A stretch of DNA of 64,000 nt, taken from Microtetraspora fusca (GTDB lineage Bacteria; Actinomycetota; Actinomycetes; Streptosporangiales; Streptosporangiaceae). Below are positions 22,457 to 31,746 of this stretch, piece after piece. The stretch is from positions 124,001 to 188,000 of the forward strand of contig NZ_BBYK01000044.1 of the NCBI RefSeq assembly GCF_001570365.1, written 5' to 3'. The stretch's first letter is position 1, and every line of letters starts with the position of its first letter. Under the pieces are notes generated by a model that made no database searches, was not told where the DNA came from, and was given only the letters and a program-made list of their open reading frames with translations. The position numbers and the translations under genes were made by a program.

Positions 22457-24625
22457 ATGGCCACACTGCTTTACCGGATCGGCCGCGCATCCTTCCGCCA
22501 CCGGCGGATGGTGCTCGCCCTGTGGATCGCCGTACTGGCGGCCCTCGGCGCGTCGGCCGCGGCGTTCAACGGGCCGACCACCGGTGACTTCACCATGCCG
22601 GGAACCGAGTCCCAGCGCGCACTCGACGCGCTGGCCAAGCAGTTCCCACAGGCCGTGGGCGCCACCGGCACGATCGTGGTCGCCGCCCCCGAGGGGCAGG
22701 CGCTCGCCTCGGCCGGCAACCGGGCCGCGCTACAGGCACTCACCAAGGAGGCCGCCGCGCTTCCGGGCGTGGTGGCGGCCCTCGACCCCTTCCAGGCCGG
22801 TGCCGTGTCCCAGGACGGCCGCTACGCCCTGGTGCAGGTGCAGTTCGCCGAGCCCCGCGACAAGCTGACCGACGCGCAGCGCACCGCGTACGAGAACAGC
22901 GGGAAGAGCGCGCGGGCGGCAGGGCTGCGGGTGGAGCACGGCGGCGAGGTGACGGGGACGGGGACGGAAATCGGCGGGACCGAGGGCCTGGGTGTCGCCG
23001 TGGCGGCCGTGGTTCTCATCATCACCTTCGGCTCGCTCGTGGCGGCCGGGATGACTCTGCTCACCGCGCTCATCGGCGTCGGCGCCGGCATGGCGGGGCT
23101 CTTCGCCCTGAGTAGCACCATCGAGCTCACCAGCACCGCCCCGGTCCTTGCCCTCATGCTCGGCCTGGCTGTCGGCATCGACTACTCGCTGTTCATCACC
23201 TCACGTCACCGGCAGAACCTACGGGACGGGCTCGACCCGGAGGAGGCCGCCGCACGGGCCGTCGGCACCGCGGGCTCGGCCGTCGTCTTCGCCGGAGCCA
23301 CGGTGGTGATCGCCCTCGCGGGCCTGGCCGTGGTCGGCATCCCGTTCCTCAGCGTGATGGGCCTGGCCGCGTCCGCCACCGTGGCCGTCGCCGTCCTCGT
23401 CGCCATCACCCTCCAGCCCGCCCTGCTCGGCTTCGCCGGGCTCCGGGTGCTGCCACGCAAGGAACGCGGGGCGGAGCACGACCCCGCCGCGGCGCGCCCC
23501 GGTTTCGGGTTCCGCTGGGCGTACGTCGTGACCCGCTGGCGGGTGCCGTTCATCGTGGCGGGGGTGCTTGTCCTGGGCGGCCTTGCCGTACCGGCCGCGC
23601 AGATGCGCCTGGCGTTGCCCGACGCGGGAACGGCGGCAGAGGGCAGCGCGGCCCGTCGGGCGTACGACCTCATCAGCGAGGGCTTCGGCCCCGGCTTCAA
23701 CGGCCGGCTGGCCGCCGTCGTCACCGGCGAGTCCCCCAAGGCCACGACGCGTGCCGCGAAGGAGGCCGCGGCGGCGATCCAGGCCACCAAGGGGGTGCTG
23801 GCGGTCACGCCGCCGCAGCTCAACGCCTCGGGCACTACCGCCCTGCTGGCCGTCTTCCCGGCCACGGGCCCCACCGACGAGGCCACCGAGACCCTCGTGC
23901 ACGACATCCGCGCCAAGGTCGCGAAGATCGGCGACGTCTCCCTGACCGGCCAGACCGCGATCGGCATCGACGTCTCCGAGAAGCTGGCCGACGCGCTGCC
24001 CGTCTACCTGCTGCTTGTCGTCGGCTTGTCGGTGCTGCTGCTGATGCTGGTCTTCCGGTCCGTCCTGGTCCCGATCAAGGCCGCGCTCGGCTTCCTGCTC
24101 ACCGTGGGTGCCACCTTCGGCATCACCGTCGCGGTCTTCCAGCAGGGCCGGCTGAGCGACCTGTTCGGCGTCGACACTCCCGGGCCGCTGGTCAGCTTCC
24201 TGCCCATCCTGCTGATCGGCATCCTGTTCGGGCTGGCCATGGACTATCAGGTCTTTCTGGTCTCCCGGATGCGCGAGGACTTCGTCCACGGCGACACGGC
24301 ACGGCAGGCGACGATCTCCGGGATGGGACACGGTGCCCGCGTCGTCACCGCCGCCGCGCTGATCATGATCTCGGTCTTCGGCGGCTTCGTGTTCATGGAT
24401 GACCCGATCATCAAATCGATCGGCTTCGCCCTGGCCCTCGGCGTGGCCGTCGACGCTTTCGTGGTCAGAATGACGATCGTGCCGGCCGTGATGTCCTTGC
24501 TGGACGCCCGCGCCTGGTGGCTGCCCCGCTGGCTCGCGCGTGTTCTGCCCAACGTCGACATCGAGGGCGAGCGGCTGCGCGAGCACCTCGACCGCGCCGC
24601 CCCGGACGTCGCCGTCAAGGCCTGA
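22457..24625 (+). CDS. MMPL/RND family transporter
   Basis: A 722-aa membrane protein with the duplicated RND-like layout: one N-terminal helix, an extracytoplasmic loop (about 40-170), five helices, a second loop and a second helix bundle. MMPL signatures are visible: GLAVGIDYSLFITSRHRQ and, in the second half, GLAMDYQVFLVSRMRED (both with the membrane Asp-Tyr pair needed for proton coupling). Such proteins export lipids or drugs in actinomycetes. ATG follows AAGGATC. It is co-transcribed with the upstream TetR gene. Confidence 0.9.
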   Translation: MATLLYRIGRASFRHRRMVLALWIAVLAALGASAAAFNGPTTGDFTMPGTESQRALDALAKQFPQAVGATGTIVVAAPEGQALASAGNRAALQALTKEAAALPGVVAALDPFQAGAVSQDGRYALVQVQFAEPRDKLTDAQRTAYENSGKSARAAGLRVEHGGEVTGTGTEIGGTEGLGVAVAAVVLIITFGSLVAAGMTLLTALIGVGAGMAGLFALSSTIELTSTAPVLALMLGLAVGIDYSLFITSRHRQNLRDGLDPEEAAARAVGTAGSAVVFAGATVVIALAGLAVVGIPFLSVMGLAASATVAVAVLVAITLQPALLGFAGLRVLPRKERGAEHDPAAARPGFGFRWAYVVTRWRVPFIVAGVLVLGGLAVPAAQMRLALPDAGTAAEGSAARRAYDLISEGFGPGFNGRLAAVVTGESPKATTRAAKEAAAAIQATKGVLAVTPPQLNASGTTALLAVFPATGPTDEATETLVHDIRAKVAKIGDVSLTGQTAIGIDVSEKLADALPVYLLLVVGLSVLLLMLVFRSVLVPIKAALGFLLTVGATFGITVAVFQQGRLSDLFGVDTPGPLVSFLPILLIGILFGLAMDYQVFLVSRMREDFVHGDTARQATISGMGHGARVVTAAALIMISVFGGFVFMDDPIIKSIGFALALGVAVDAFVVRMTIVPAVMSLLDARAWWLPRWLARVLPNVDIEGERLREHLDRAAPDVAVKA

Positions 24626-25563
24626 ACATCCGAAGGTGTACGGCGAAATCGCCGCCGATCGCAGCGGATCCGGCGGCGCCGACTCCGGGAAATAGGTGAA
24701 ACCTCAAGAATTGAGGTCGGCAACTCGGCAACCAGCGGACGGACGATCTGCTGGTTGCCGCAGGTGCTCGCAGTCGGGCAGTCGGCGTACTGATGGCCAT
24801 GCCATCGCCTGAGTGGGTGCTCGGCGGTTGCCGTCCCGCAGGTGCCCACCGCCCGATCACCAGAATGGACGATCTCCCCGCCTGAAGGCGTTCCTTGTTG
24901 TACGCGCCCCGGCGCCCCTTGAGCACATCGACGCTGCCGGCAGCCGCTGACGAGACAGACCCGGTTGGGAGTATCAGGTTGAGCCTCGAATGCGGAGCGT
25001 TACCGGCGTAGTGATCGAGGCCGGCGTGAACGCAATGAACGTTCCCGCATGCGACTGTGCCCGCCTTCGAGATAGCAACGGATGGGCTGAGCGACAACTT
25101 TCGAATGGCTAGCGGCGGCTAGCGGAGACGTCGATTTCGACGACTTCAGCAGGAGCAGCCCGGGAGTTCCCTCAGGAGGCTAAAGAAGCGGGCGTGCCAC
25201 CCAATTAGCTTGACCATTTCGATGGACTTTGACGCTGATGGCGCAAATCCATCGAGATCTTGCGGGGATGAGCATTCGGAGTGCAATCATCTTCCGCGTC
25301 AACAACTGCTCGACATCTTGCGATGGACACAACACACCTCTTCGAGGCGGCGGGCCCTATCCGAGCAGAGGTAGTCATTTCCTTCTACTGATCGGGGCCG
25401 ACGGGAACTCCGCCGACCCCGATCAGGTGTCGCGCACAGGCACTGGTGCGTCGCTGCCGGCCGCGAGCATTTTGTCGTCCTGGCGGACGCTATCGGCCGC
25501 GCCGGCCGTCGCCCGGTCGGGGCTGTGCCAGCCGACGAACCAGTGCCCACGCACCACGAGGCG
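24626..25563. other. Gene-free stretch after the MMPL gene, with a strong hairpin
   Basis: No intact gene is supportable in this 0.94 kb. A hairpin at 24726-24760 has 11-bp perfect arms (CGGCAACCAGC / GCTGGTTGCCG) and a 13-nt loop; it may terminate the MMPL transcript. Its sequence resembles the hairpin at 6318-6342. The rest is a patchwork of short frames, perhaps relics of mobile DNA. Confidence 0.5.
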
Positions 25564-25872
25564 CTACATGCCCGTTCCGTAAGTCATGTTCGTTTGGCCG
25601 GTTTTCACCTGGCCGGCGATGTGGAGGTTCCCGCTGGAGTCCACGATGATCTTCTTCTGCGACCCGTGGTGGGTCGTGAAATAAATCTTGTCCGCCTCTT
25701 GAGAGCTGGAAAGGTTCGTGTTCACCGAAAGCTCGATGCTCATCGGTGAGCTTATGAGCACGCCCTTCTTCGGAGAGGTCGGGTAGATCTGGTTCTGGCG
25801 CAGCTTGATTCGGCCGTGAGTGTCACCTTCATCCCACTCGGTGGCCACCCCGAGGTCGACATCCGGCATGTC
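25564..25872 (-). CDS. Small protein of unknown function, 102 aa, in an AT-rich pocket
   Basis: ATG at 25872 (MPDVDLGVATEWDEGD) is preceded by GAAGGGAG, which supports it over the upstream in-frame ATG at 25998. The protein is beta-strand-rich and polar (IKLRQNQIYPTSPKKGVLISS, DKIYFTTHHGSQKKIIVDSSGN, LHIAGQVKTGQ) without signal peptide or membrane segment. Codon use is clearly less GC-biased than its neighbours and the upstream 150 bp are AT-rich, suggesting recent transfer. No family could be named with confidence. Confidence 0.6.
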   Translation of the reverse strand, partial: DMPDVDLGVATEWDEGDTHGRIKLRQNQIYPTSPKKGVLISSPMSIELSVNTNLSSSQEADKIYFTTHHGSQKKIIVDSSGNLHIAGQVKTGQTNMTYGTGM

Positions 25873-26589
25873 GACTCCCTTCGTTTCTCTCCGTTCAAGA
25901 ACGACCCTTTTGGATCGCGCCATAGCGAAGGATATGTGGCCCTTAAGAGATTTTCTAGAGTTCTTCCAGGCATTTCCTAAATATGGAAATTGGGCCACCT
26001 AATATAAATCTGAGGCGTTAAATTCCCTTATCTGATATTTGTCCGAATGTGATGAGTAGGGCAAGGCATCGAGTGCGAAGTCGAGATGCCTCCGGCGGGG
26101 GCACTCCGGCTCCGGGATGATCATTGGTCGTCTCCTGAAGGCCGTAGCTGGCTGAGGTGAGCCCGATCGCGCTGCAACCTGACGCTCCTCGCCGCTGATA
26201 GGTGCCGCGATGGAGGCCGGCGCGGGCTGCCAATGAGGTGGTAGGTCATGGACATCTCGCTCCTGATCGAGCAACTCGGCAAGTCCCCGCTGATCGAACA
26301 ACTCGACTGTCAGGGCCGCACCGACCTGATCGACTCAGCACGCAACGCCCGGAAACGGACGATCACCATCGCTCTCGACGGCCTGCGCCCCCACCATCCT
26401 CGATTGCCGGGACCGCCCCTTCTCCCGCCCTCCTCGCCGACCACTGGGAGCACGCCCCACCAGACTCGACAAGGTCGCCAGAAGGGCCGTAGGCCCCAGC
26501 CGAAGACGAGGTCCTGGGCTTCGGCCGGGGCGCCAATAGTGTGCTGGTTCAGGACATCGGAAGAGGCCTCGATATGGGGGTGCCGGCGC
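25873..26589. other. Gene-poor interval with a possible truncated small gene
   Basis: It holds an AT-rich promoter-like stretch (about 25920-26060) and the dispersed repeat at 26088-26122. A plus-strand frame opens at ATG 26248 behind GAGGTGG (MDISLLIEQLGKSPLIEQLD) and looks protein-like for about 50 residues. It then degenerates into sequence antisense to the WYL gene, so at most it is a broken gene. Confidence 0.35.
26088..26122 (+). repeat. Dispersed repeat, copy A
   Basis: GCCTCCGGCGGGGGC followed by ACTCCGGCTCCGGG and GATGATC. Related copies are at 42342-42374 and 43454-43489. The shared order CCTCCGGCGGGG, then CCGGCTCC, then GATC, indicates one dispersed element. Confidence 0.6.
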
Positions 26590-27543
26590 CTACAGTGCCG
26601 ATTGGGAGCGGGCGACGGCTTGGGCGAGAGCGGTGACGTGCTCGGCGAGCGCCGTGACCAGGGTGGGCGGGTTCCTGACGGTGAAACGCCAGGGCAGACC
26701 GGTGAGAATCCGCGCCATGGCCGGCAGGTCTTCTGCCCCGCTGATCAGGATGACACCACCGTCGGCACAGGAGTAGAGGTCGCCGAAGGTGGCAGGCAGG
26801 TGGTTGCGCGCGGTCTCCAGGTCGGTGTCCAGCCACACCTCGGTGCGGTGGGTCCAGGCGCCGAGCGTCAACGTGTGCAGGACGTGCGCCACGGGGTCGA
26901 ACCCGCTGGGTGGGGTGAACTGACGGGATAGTTCGGCGGCGCCGCCGATCCTGTCCAGGCGGAACATGCGGACCGCGTCGCGGAGATGGTCGTGTCCGAC
27001 CAGGTACCAGGCGCGTGCGTGCACGACGAGCCCGTAGGGATCCACATCGCGCGCGCCGCGGGTGTGCTCGATCCGGACGGTGCGGCGGGAATGGACGGCC
27101 TCGGCCAGCGTCAGCGCCAGATGCGGTTCGGGGGTCAACGGACCCGTAGTGGCGGAGGTAGCGGCGATCAGCGCGGTGACGCGTTGGCGCAGCGATGCGG
27201 GCAGGATCCGGTTGAGCTTGACCAGCGCGCGGTCGGTCGGGCTGGGCTCCCCTGTCTTCTCCCGCTCACCCGCCGTGGCCAGCGCCACGGCCACGGCGAC
27301 CGCCTCCTCGTCGCCGAGCATCAGAGGCGGCAGTCGGACGCCATAGGCAAGCCGATAGCCGCCGTAACGCCCTCGGACCGACTCGACGGGGATGTCCATC
27401 TCCCGTAGGGCGGTGACGTACCGGCGAACGGCGCGGGCATCGACGTCCAGGCGCCGGGCGAGTTCGTCGGCAGGCACCAGGCCGCGGTCCTGAAGGATCT
27501 CCAACAGCGAAAGGACACGGGTTGCCGGACGGGACACGATCAT
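26590..27543 (-). CDS. HTH/WYL-domain transcriptional regulator
   Basis: About 317 aa. An N-terminal winged HTH of the HTH_11/DeoR type (RVLSLLEILQDRGLVPADELARRL with VRRYVTALREMDIPVESVRGRYGGYRLA) is followed by a WYL effector domain at about residues 125-200, with the signature YGLVVHARAWYLVGHDHL and VRMFRLDRIGG, and a WCX C-terminal part. ATG at 27543 or 27546 is the likely start. It is divergent from the hydrolase/epoxide-hydrolase pair at 27622-29382 with only 78 bp between, and probably regulates them. Confidence 0.88.
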   Translation of the reverse strand: MIVSRPATRVLSLLEILQDRGLVPADELARRLDVDARAVRRYVTALREMDIPVESVRGRYGGYRLAYGVRLPPLMLGDEEAVAVAVALATAGEREKTGEPSPTDRALVKLNRILPASLRQRVTALIAATSATTGPLTPEPHLALTLAEAVHSRRTVRIEHTRGARDVDPYGLVVHARAWYLVGHDHLRDAVRMFRLDRIGGAAELSRQFTPPSGFDPVAHVLHTLTLGAWTHRTEVWLDTDLETARNHLPATFGDLYSCADGGVILISGAEDLPAMARILTGLPWRFTVRNPPTLVTALAEHVTALAQAVARSQSAL

Positions 27544-27621
27544 CATCGTAATGAGGGCAGAAAGCGTCCACAATCCTTCCTAGTCTGGCGCCGCTACAGA
27601 TCGATCGAAGGGAGTCGGTTC

Positions 27622-28318
27622 ATGCCGACCATCGTTCTCGTCGGCGGTTCGTTCCTTGGCGCGTGGGCATGGGAGCGGGTCACGCCGCTGCTGACCGCGT
27701 CCGGCCACCAGGTGCACCCGCTGACGCTCACCGGCTTCGGTGACCGTGCGCATCTTGGCTCGCCGACCACGGCGCTCGCGACGCACGCCCGCGACATCAC
27801 GGCCGCCATCGAGTTCGCCGGCCTGCGCGAGGTGGTGCTCGTGGCGCACTCCTACGGCGGGGCCGGCCACCATCGCCGCCAACGCGATCCCCGAGCGGAT
27901 CGCCCGGGTGGTCTACCTCGCCGGGCTCCTGCCCGAGCCGGGCAAGAGCCTGTTCGACATCACTCCCGCGCCTGTCGTCGAGGCGATCACGGAAACCGTC
28001 CAGGACGGGCGGATCCCCGTGATGAGCGACGAGATCATCGACGCCGGCTTCGGTGAGCACGGGCTCACCCCCGAGGACCGGACGTGGCTGCGGGCACGCG
28101 GCGTCGGCCAGCCGATCGGCACCTACCAGGACCCGGCGCCGGCCGACCTCAGCGCAGTGGAGAGGCTGCCACGCACCTACATCGCCTGTGCGGGCGATCC
28201 GGGCGACCCACCCGGTCTCCCCGGCCACGACATGATCACTCTGAATGCCGGGCACTGGCCGATGATCAATGCGCCGGCGGAGCTGGCCCGGGTGCTGGAC
28301 AAGGTGGCCCGGTCATGA
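27622..28318 (+). pseudogene. Alpha/beta hydrolase broken by one frameshift
   Basis: The N-terminal frame (27622 on) reads PTIVLVGGSFLGAWAWERV, then VVLVAHSYGG with the nucleophile Ser. Just after this motif, near 27860, homology passes to the +1 frame (TIAANAIPERIARVVYLAG, then LPRTYIACAGD and a terminal His in NAGHWPMINAP). A single extra base or two missing bases explains it. The parts together make a normal 230-aa esterase/lactonase-like hydrolase. It is either a recent pseudogene or a sequencing error. Its end overlaps the epoxide hydrolase start (ATGA). Confidence 0.8.
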
Positions 28319-29382
28319 TGCGGCCGTTCCAAGTGGCGATCCCGCAAGCGCGCCTGGACGAGCTGGCCGCCCGCCTGGCCAGGACCCGCTTCACCCGCCC
28401 TCTGCCCGGCCACGGGCTCGGCGTGCCCGTCGACCGCGTGCGGCAGCTGGTGGAGTACTGGCGGGACGGCTACGACTGGCGCGTCTGGGAGAGGCGGGTC
28501 AACGCCCACCCGCAGTTCATGACTGAGATCGACGGGCTTGACGTGCACTTCCTCCACATCCGTTCGGCACGCCCAGACGCCTTGCCGCTCATCCTCACGC
28601 ACGGCTGGCCCATGTCTGTTGTGGAGTATTTGCCGCTGATCGAGCGATTGAGCGATGCGTTCCACCTCGTCATCCCCTCGGTGCCCGGTTTCGGGTTCTC
28701 CAGCGCGCCGCGAGAGCCTGGCTGGAACCGGCGCCGCATCGCCGCGACGTGGGCGGAGCTGATGCGCCGGTTGGGCTATGAACGCTACGGCGCGCATGGC
28801 AACGATGTCGGATCCATGATCTCCATCGAGCTCGGGCGACTGGACCCCCACCGCGTCCTCGGGGTGCACGTCACCCAGATCTTCTCCCTGCCCTCCGGCG
28901 ATCCGGCGGAGCGGGCCACGCTGGGACCGGACGACCTGGCGAAACTGCGTCGCATGGAACGGTTCATGGCCGACAGCAGCGCCTACCTCACGGTCCACTC
29001 CACCCAGCCGCAATCTCTCGCGCACGCAATGGCGGACTCTCCGGCCGGCCAGCTCGCATGGAACCTACAGCTTTTCCCGGATTCGGTGAGCGACGACTAC
29101 ATTCTCACCAACGTCACGATCTACTGGCTGACCGATACCGCCGGCACCTCGGCCCTCACCGGTTATCACGGAAACCGGCCGCCAGCCGAGCCGTCATCCT
29201 TTCCCTTGGGCCTGGCGTACTTCGCCGGAGACTTCTTCCCCTCCATCCGCCCGCTCGCCGAACGAGATCACAGCGCTATCGTGCACTGGAACGAGTTCGA
29301 CAAAGGCGGGCACCATGCCGCACAGGAGGAACCCCAACTCCTCGCCGATGACATTCGCATGTTTTTCGCCGCCCGTCACTGA
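28315..29382 (+). CDS. Epoxide hydrolase (EHN-domain alpha/beta hydrolase)
   Basis: A 355-aa enzyme. The N-terminal EHN region (FQVAIPQARLDELAARLART, then LVEYWRDGYDWR) precedes an alpha/beta-hydrolase core with the oxyanion-hole motif HGWP, the nucleophile Asp in GAHGNDVGSMI (consensus HGGDWG), tyrosines in the lid, and the catalytic His in FDKGGHHAAQEEP. It should open epoxides to diols in the cytosol. It is coupled to the frameshifted hydrolase upstream and divergent from the WYL regulator. Confidence 0.9.
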   Translation: MMRPFQVAIPQARLDELAARLARTRFTRPLPGHGLGVPVDRVRQLVEYWRDGYDWRVWERRVNAHPQFMTEIDGLDVHFLHIRSARPDALPLILTHGWPMSVVEYLPLIERLSDAFHLVIPSVPGFGFSSAPREPGWNRRRIAATWAELMRRLGYERYGAHGNDVGSMISIELGRLDPHRVLGVHVTQIFSLPSGDPAERATLGPDDLAKLRRMERFMADSSAYLTVHSTQPQSLAHAMADSPAGQLAWNLQLFPDSVSDDYILTNVTIYWLTDTAGTSALTGYHGNRPPAEPSSFPLGLAYFAGDFFPSIRPLAERDHSAIVHWNEFDKGGHHAAQEEPQLLADDIRMFFAARH

Positions 29383-29447
29383 CGTCGGCCGGGTGCGCCC
29401 GCGCTGGTCAGCGACACGTTCGAGACATCGACACCTCAGCGAGATCG

Positions 29448-29492
29448 TTTCTGATCCGTAGGTTCCGGGTGCGAATCCCTGGCGCCGCACCA
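29448..29492 (+). repeat. att scar 3: decayed tRNA-Lys 3' fragment
   Basis: It matches the 45-bp core at 6009-6053 in 39 positions, with an intact GATCCGTAGG, GCGAATCCCTGGCG and ACCA end. The next 24 bp (CTCCATGCCCCATCTGACCT...) also match the flank of scar 1 in 18 positions, so homology extends past the tRNA. The anticodon loop and T-loop are mutated. It directly abuts an IS256 remnant. Confidence 0.6.
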
Positions 29493-30417
29493 CTCCATGC
29501 CCCATCTGACCTGGAAAGCATCGATGACCTGGTCAAAGCCCTCGGCGCCGACAGCGGGATCTCCAAAAGCGAGGTCTCCCGCATCTGCGCCGACCTCGAC
29601 AACGAGGTCGCCGCCTTCCGGGACCGGCCACTCTCGCACACCGCCTTCCCGTACGTGTTCCTGGACGCGACCTACGGCAAGGCGAGGGTGAACCACCGGG
29701 CCATCGCCCAGGCCGTCGTCATCGCCACCGGCGTCTCCGCCGACGGGCGCCGGGAGATCCTCGGCTTCTCCGTCGGCGACAGCGAAGACGGCGCGTTCTG
29801 GACCGCGTTCCTGCCCTCACTGAGGGCCCGCGGCCTAGACGATATCCAGCTGGTCATCTCCGACGCGCACGTCGGCCTGGTCGCCGCGCTGCGGGCCGTC
29901 TTCCTCGGCGCAGCCTGGCAGCGCTGCCGGGTTCACTTCGTACGCAACGTTTTTAGTCCGCGTCCCCAAGGGCTCGGCCGAGATGGTCTCCGCCGCTATC
30001 CGCACGATCTTCGCCCAACCCACCGCCCAAACCGTCCGCGCTCAGCTCGCCACGATCGCGACCATGCTCGGCCGCCAGTTCCCACCCGTGGAGCAGATCC
30101 TCCTGGATGCGGCCGACGACATCACCACCTCCGCCGACTTCCCCCACCGGCACTGGAAGAAGATCTGGTCGACCAACCCCTTGGAGCGGCTGAACGGGGA
30201 GATCAAACGCCGGTCCGACGTCGTCGGCGTCTTCCCCAACCCCGCCGCCCTCGCTCGCCTAGCAGGTGCGGCGCTGGCCGAACATCACGATGAATGGCAG
30301 GTCAGCGACCGCCGCTACCTGTCAGAGGGTTCCATGGCCCAACTCGCCGCACCGATCAGCGAGCCGAGCGGAGATCTGACCGAACCACTGGCGCCGACCG
30401 CTCTGGCCGCGTCATAG
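29493..30417 (+). pseudogene. IS256-family transposase remnant, 5'-truncated and frameshifted
   Basis: Two frames together cover the central and C-terminal parts of a mutator-type transposase. The first includes SGISKSEVSRICADLDNEVA, FPYVFLDATYGKARVNH (first Asp), VISDAHVGLVAAL (second Asp) and QRCRVHFVRNVF. After a frameshift near 29950, the second continues VPKGSAEMVSAAIRTIFAQP and HWKKIWSTNPLERLNGEIKRRSDVVG, with the catalytic Glu region. The N-terminal quarter is missing, replaced by the tRNA-like scar at 29448. It cannot transpose by itself. Confidence 0.85.
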
Positions 30418-30464
30418 TCACAACGTTCCGATACAACTCGCCGGCCCAACATGATCGGCTCGAG

Positions 30465-30563
30465 TTACACCACTCCACGGGACGTGACCATCCTCCGGAA
30501 CGGGGTGTCGTAGTCGATGCCGCGGGCCACGAGGAGGTCCCAGAGATCCTTGTCCACATTCAA
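30465..30563 (-). CDS. Possible 32-aa peptide, doubtful
   Basis: TTG at 30563 follows AAGGAG with a 6-nt spacer and encodes NVDKDLWDLLVARGIDYDT and a basic tail ending GVV. The frame is open further upstream, so this could be the end of a lost longer protein. It is listed only because ribosome site and composition are plausible; 30418-30699 otherwise contains nothing recognisable. Confidence 0.2.
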   Translation of the reverse strand: MNVDKDLWDLLVARGIDYDTPFRRMVTSRGVV

Positions 30564-30699
30564 GGTCCGCTCCTTCTCTTCGCATGGAAGATACGAACAA
30601 GGCCGGGTGCGCGAGAAAGCCCTGCGGGCCGCCCTTGACCCAGGTCTGCGGCGATGGGGTTCTGGTCTTACCTGTCACGACTTCTACCGAATTTCAGCG

Positions 30700-31746
30700 T
30701 TACGAGCGGGATCTGACCGAGGGGGACGGCGAGGCATGCGCAGATGCGGCCGAGCAGATCTGGGCGGGCATCGCGTCGGTGGGCGATGCAGACCGCCGAC
30801 GCGCAGCGACGACTACTGCGGCGGCCGTCACGAGTGTGAACACCGCTACCCCCGCGAAGGCGATCAGTGTCTGCCGATCGAGACGGGTGACCGGTATGCC
30901 TCGCTTCGCCTGCCAGGTGAGCACGGCGAACACACCGGTGTAGCCGAGGCCGGCGACGCCGACCAGCCGGGCCCGGACCCGTTCGTCGCGGAGCCAGCTA
31001 TGACTGGTCGCGAGCACACCCAGGATCGCGGTGATGAGCAGCAGCACCTGGATGGCGTGCAAGCCGACGAAGTGCGGTACGCGAAGGTCGCCGCCGGTCG
31101 TACTCCAGTTGGTAAGGAACATCCCGTTACCGTCGGGGTCGCCGATGCCGTGGCCGCCCTTCATGGACACCGGGTTGCCGTTGGCGTCGGTCACCGTGCG
31201 GGGTGTTGCGCCTGAGGAGTTGCTGAGCCAGAGGGCCACGGCCATGCTGGCGACGGCGAGCCCGAGTCCGGCGCGCAGAGCGCAGGTCATGGCGCGGTCG
31301 CCGGTGCGTTGGATCAGGACCAGGACCGCGATGATCAAAGTGATCAGCAGGAGCGGCGCGACGCCGATGGAGAACACGGTCCGCACGGTTTGAGCGACAG
31401 GCTCGGCGTTGTTGTTGAAATGGCTGATGGTGCCGTGCGCGGCAGCATAGAGGACGGCACCGACGTCCAGCAGACCGGCGACCGCGAAAACGGTGCCGAG
31501 CCACCAGCCGAAACGTCTGCCCTTGCTCAGCTTGCTGAGCAGCCACGCCAGCGTCAGGCCGTACACCCCCATGGCGAAGCCGAACTTCATCGGCTTCACC
31601 CAGACCGATTCGCCCATGAGCAGGCGATCGTCGACGAGCAGACCGACGGCGGAGAGCAAGGTCAGGGTGAACATGAGCGTGGCGTTCGTCACCAGCGGGC
31701 GGTGCCAGCCGCGCATGGCGCTGAGACGTGTTGCAAGGATGGTCAA
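30700..31746 (-). CDS. Integral membrane protein of unknown function
   Basis: A 348-aa protein with about eight predicted membrane helices (for example LMFTLTLLSAVGLLVDDRLL, FAMGVYGLTLAWLLSKL, VAPLLLITLIIAVLVLIQR, AIQVLLLITAILGVLA, LIAFAGVAVFTLVTAAAVVVA). A large polar loop between helices 5 and 6 contains a Gly/Asn/Asp-rich stretch (KGGHGIGDPDGNGMFLTNW), which could face the outside. The C-terminal 30 residues are low-complexity. ATG at 31746 starts the frame; no partner gene is adjacent. Confidence 0.75.
   Translation of the reverse strand: MTILATRLSAMRGWHRPLVTNATLMFTLTLLSAVGLLVDDRLLMGESVWVKPMKFGFAMGVYGLTLAWLLSKLSKGRRFGWWLGTVFAVAGLLDVGAVLYAAAHGTISHFNNNAEPVAQTVRTVFSIGVAPLLLITLIIAVLVLIQRTGDRAMTCALRAGLGLAVASMAVALWLSNSSGATPRTVTDANGNPVSMKGGHGIGDPDGNGMFLTNWSTTGGDLRVPHFVGLHAIQVLLLITAILGVLATSHSWLRDERVRARLVGVAGLGYTGVFAVLTWQAKRGIPVTRLDRQTLIAFAGVAVFTLVTAAAVVVAARRRSASPTDAMPAQICSAASAHASPSPSVRSRS

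Noticed and set aside
23219-24586. 455-codon minus-strand frame
   Set aside because: Antisense to the MMPL transporter.
24720-24860. CRISPR-like array
   Set aside because: Some GGTTGCCG/CAGGTGC-like repetition occurs, but there are no regularly spaced identical repeats and no cas genes. No CRISPR array was seen anywhere in the window.
29408-29696. Minus-strand frames ending in GARDSHPEPTDQ or GIRTRNLRIRND
   Set aside because: Same artefact over the third tRNA-like scar.
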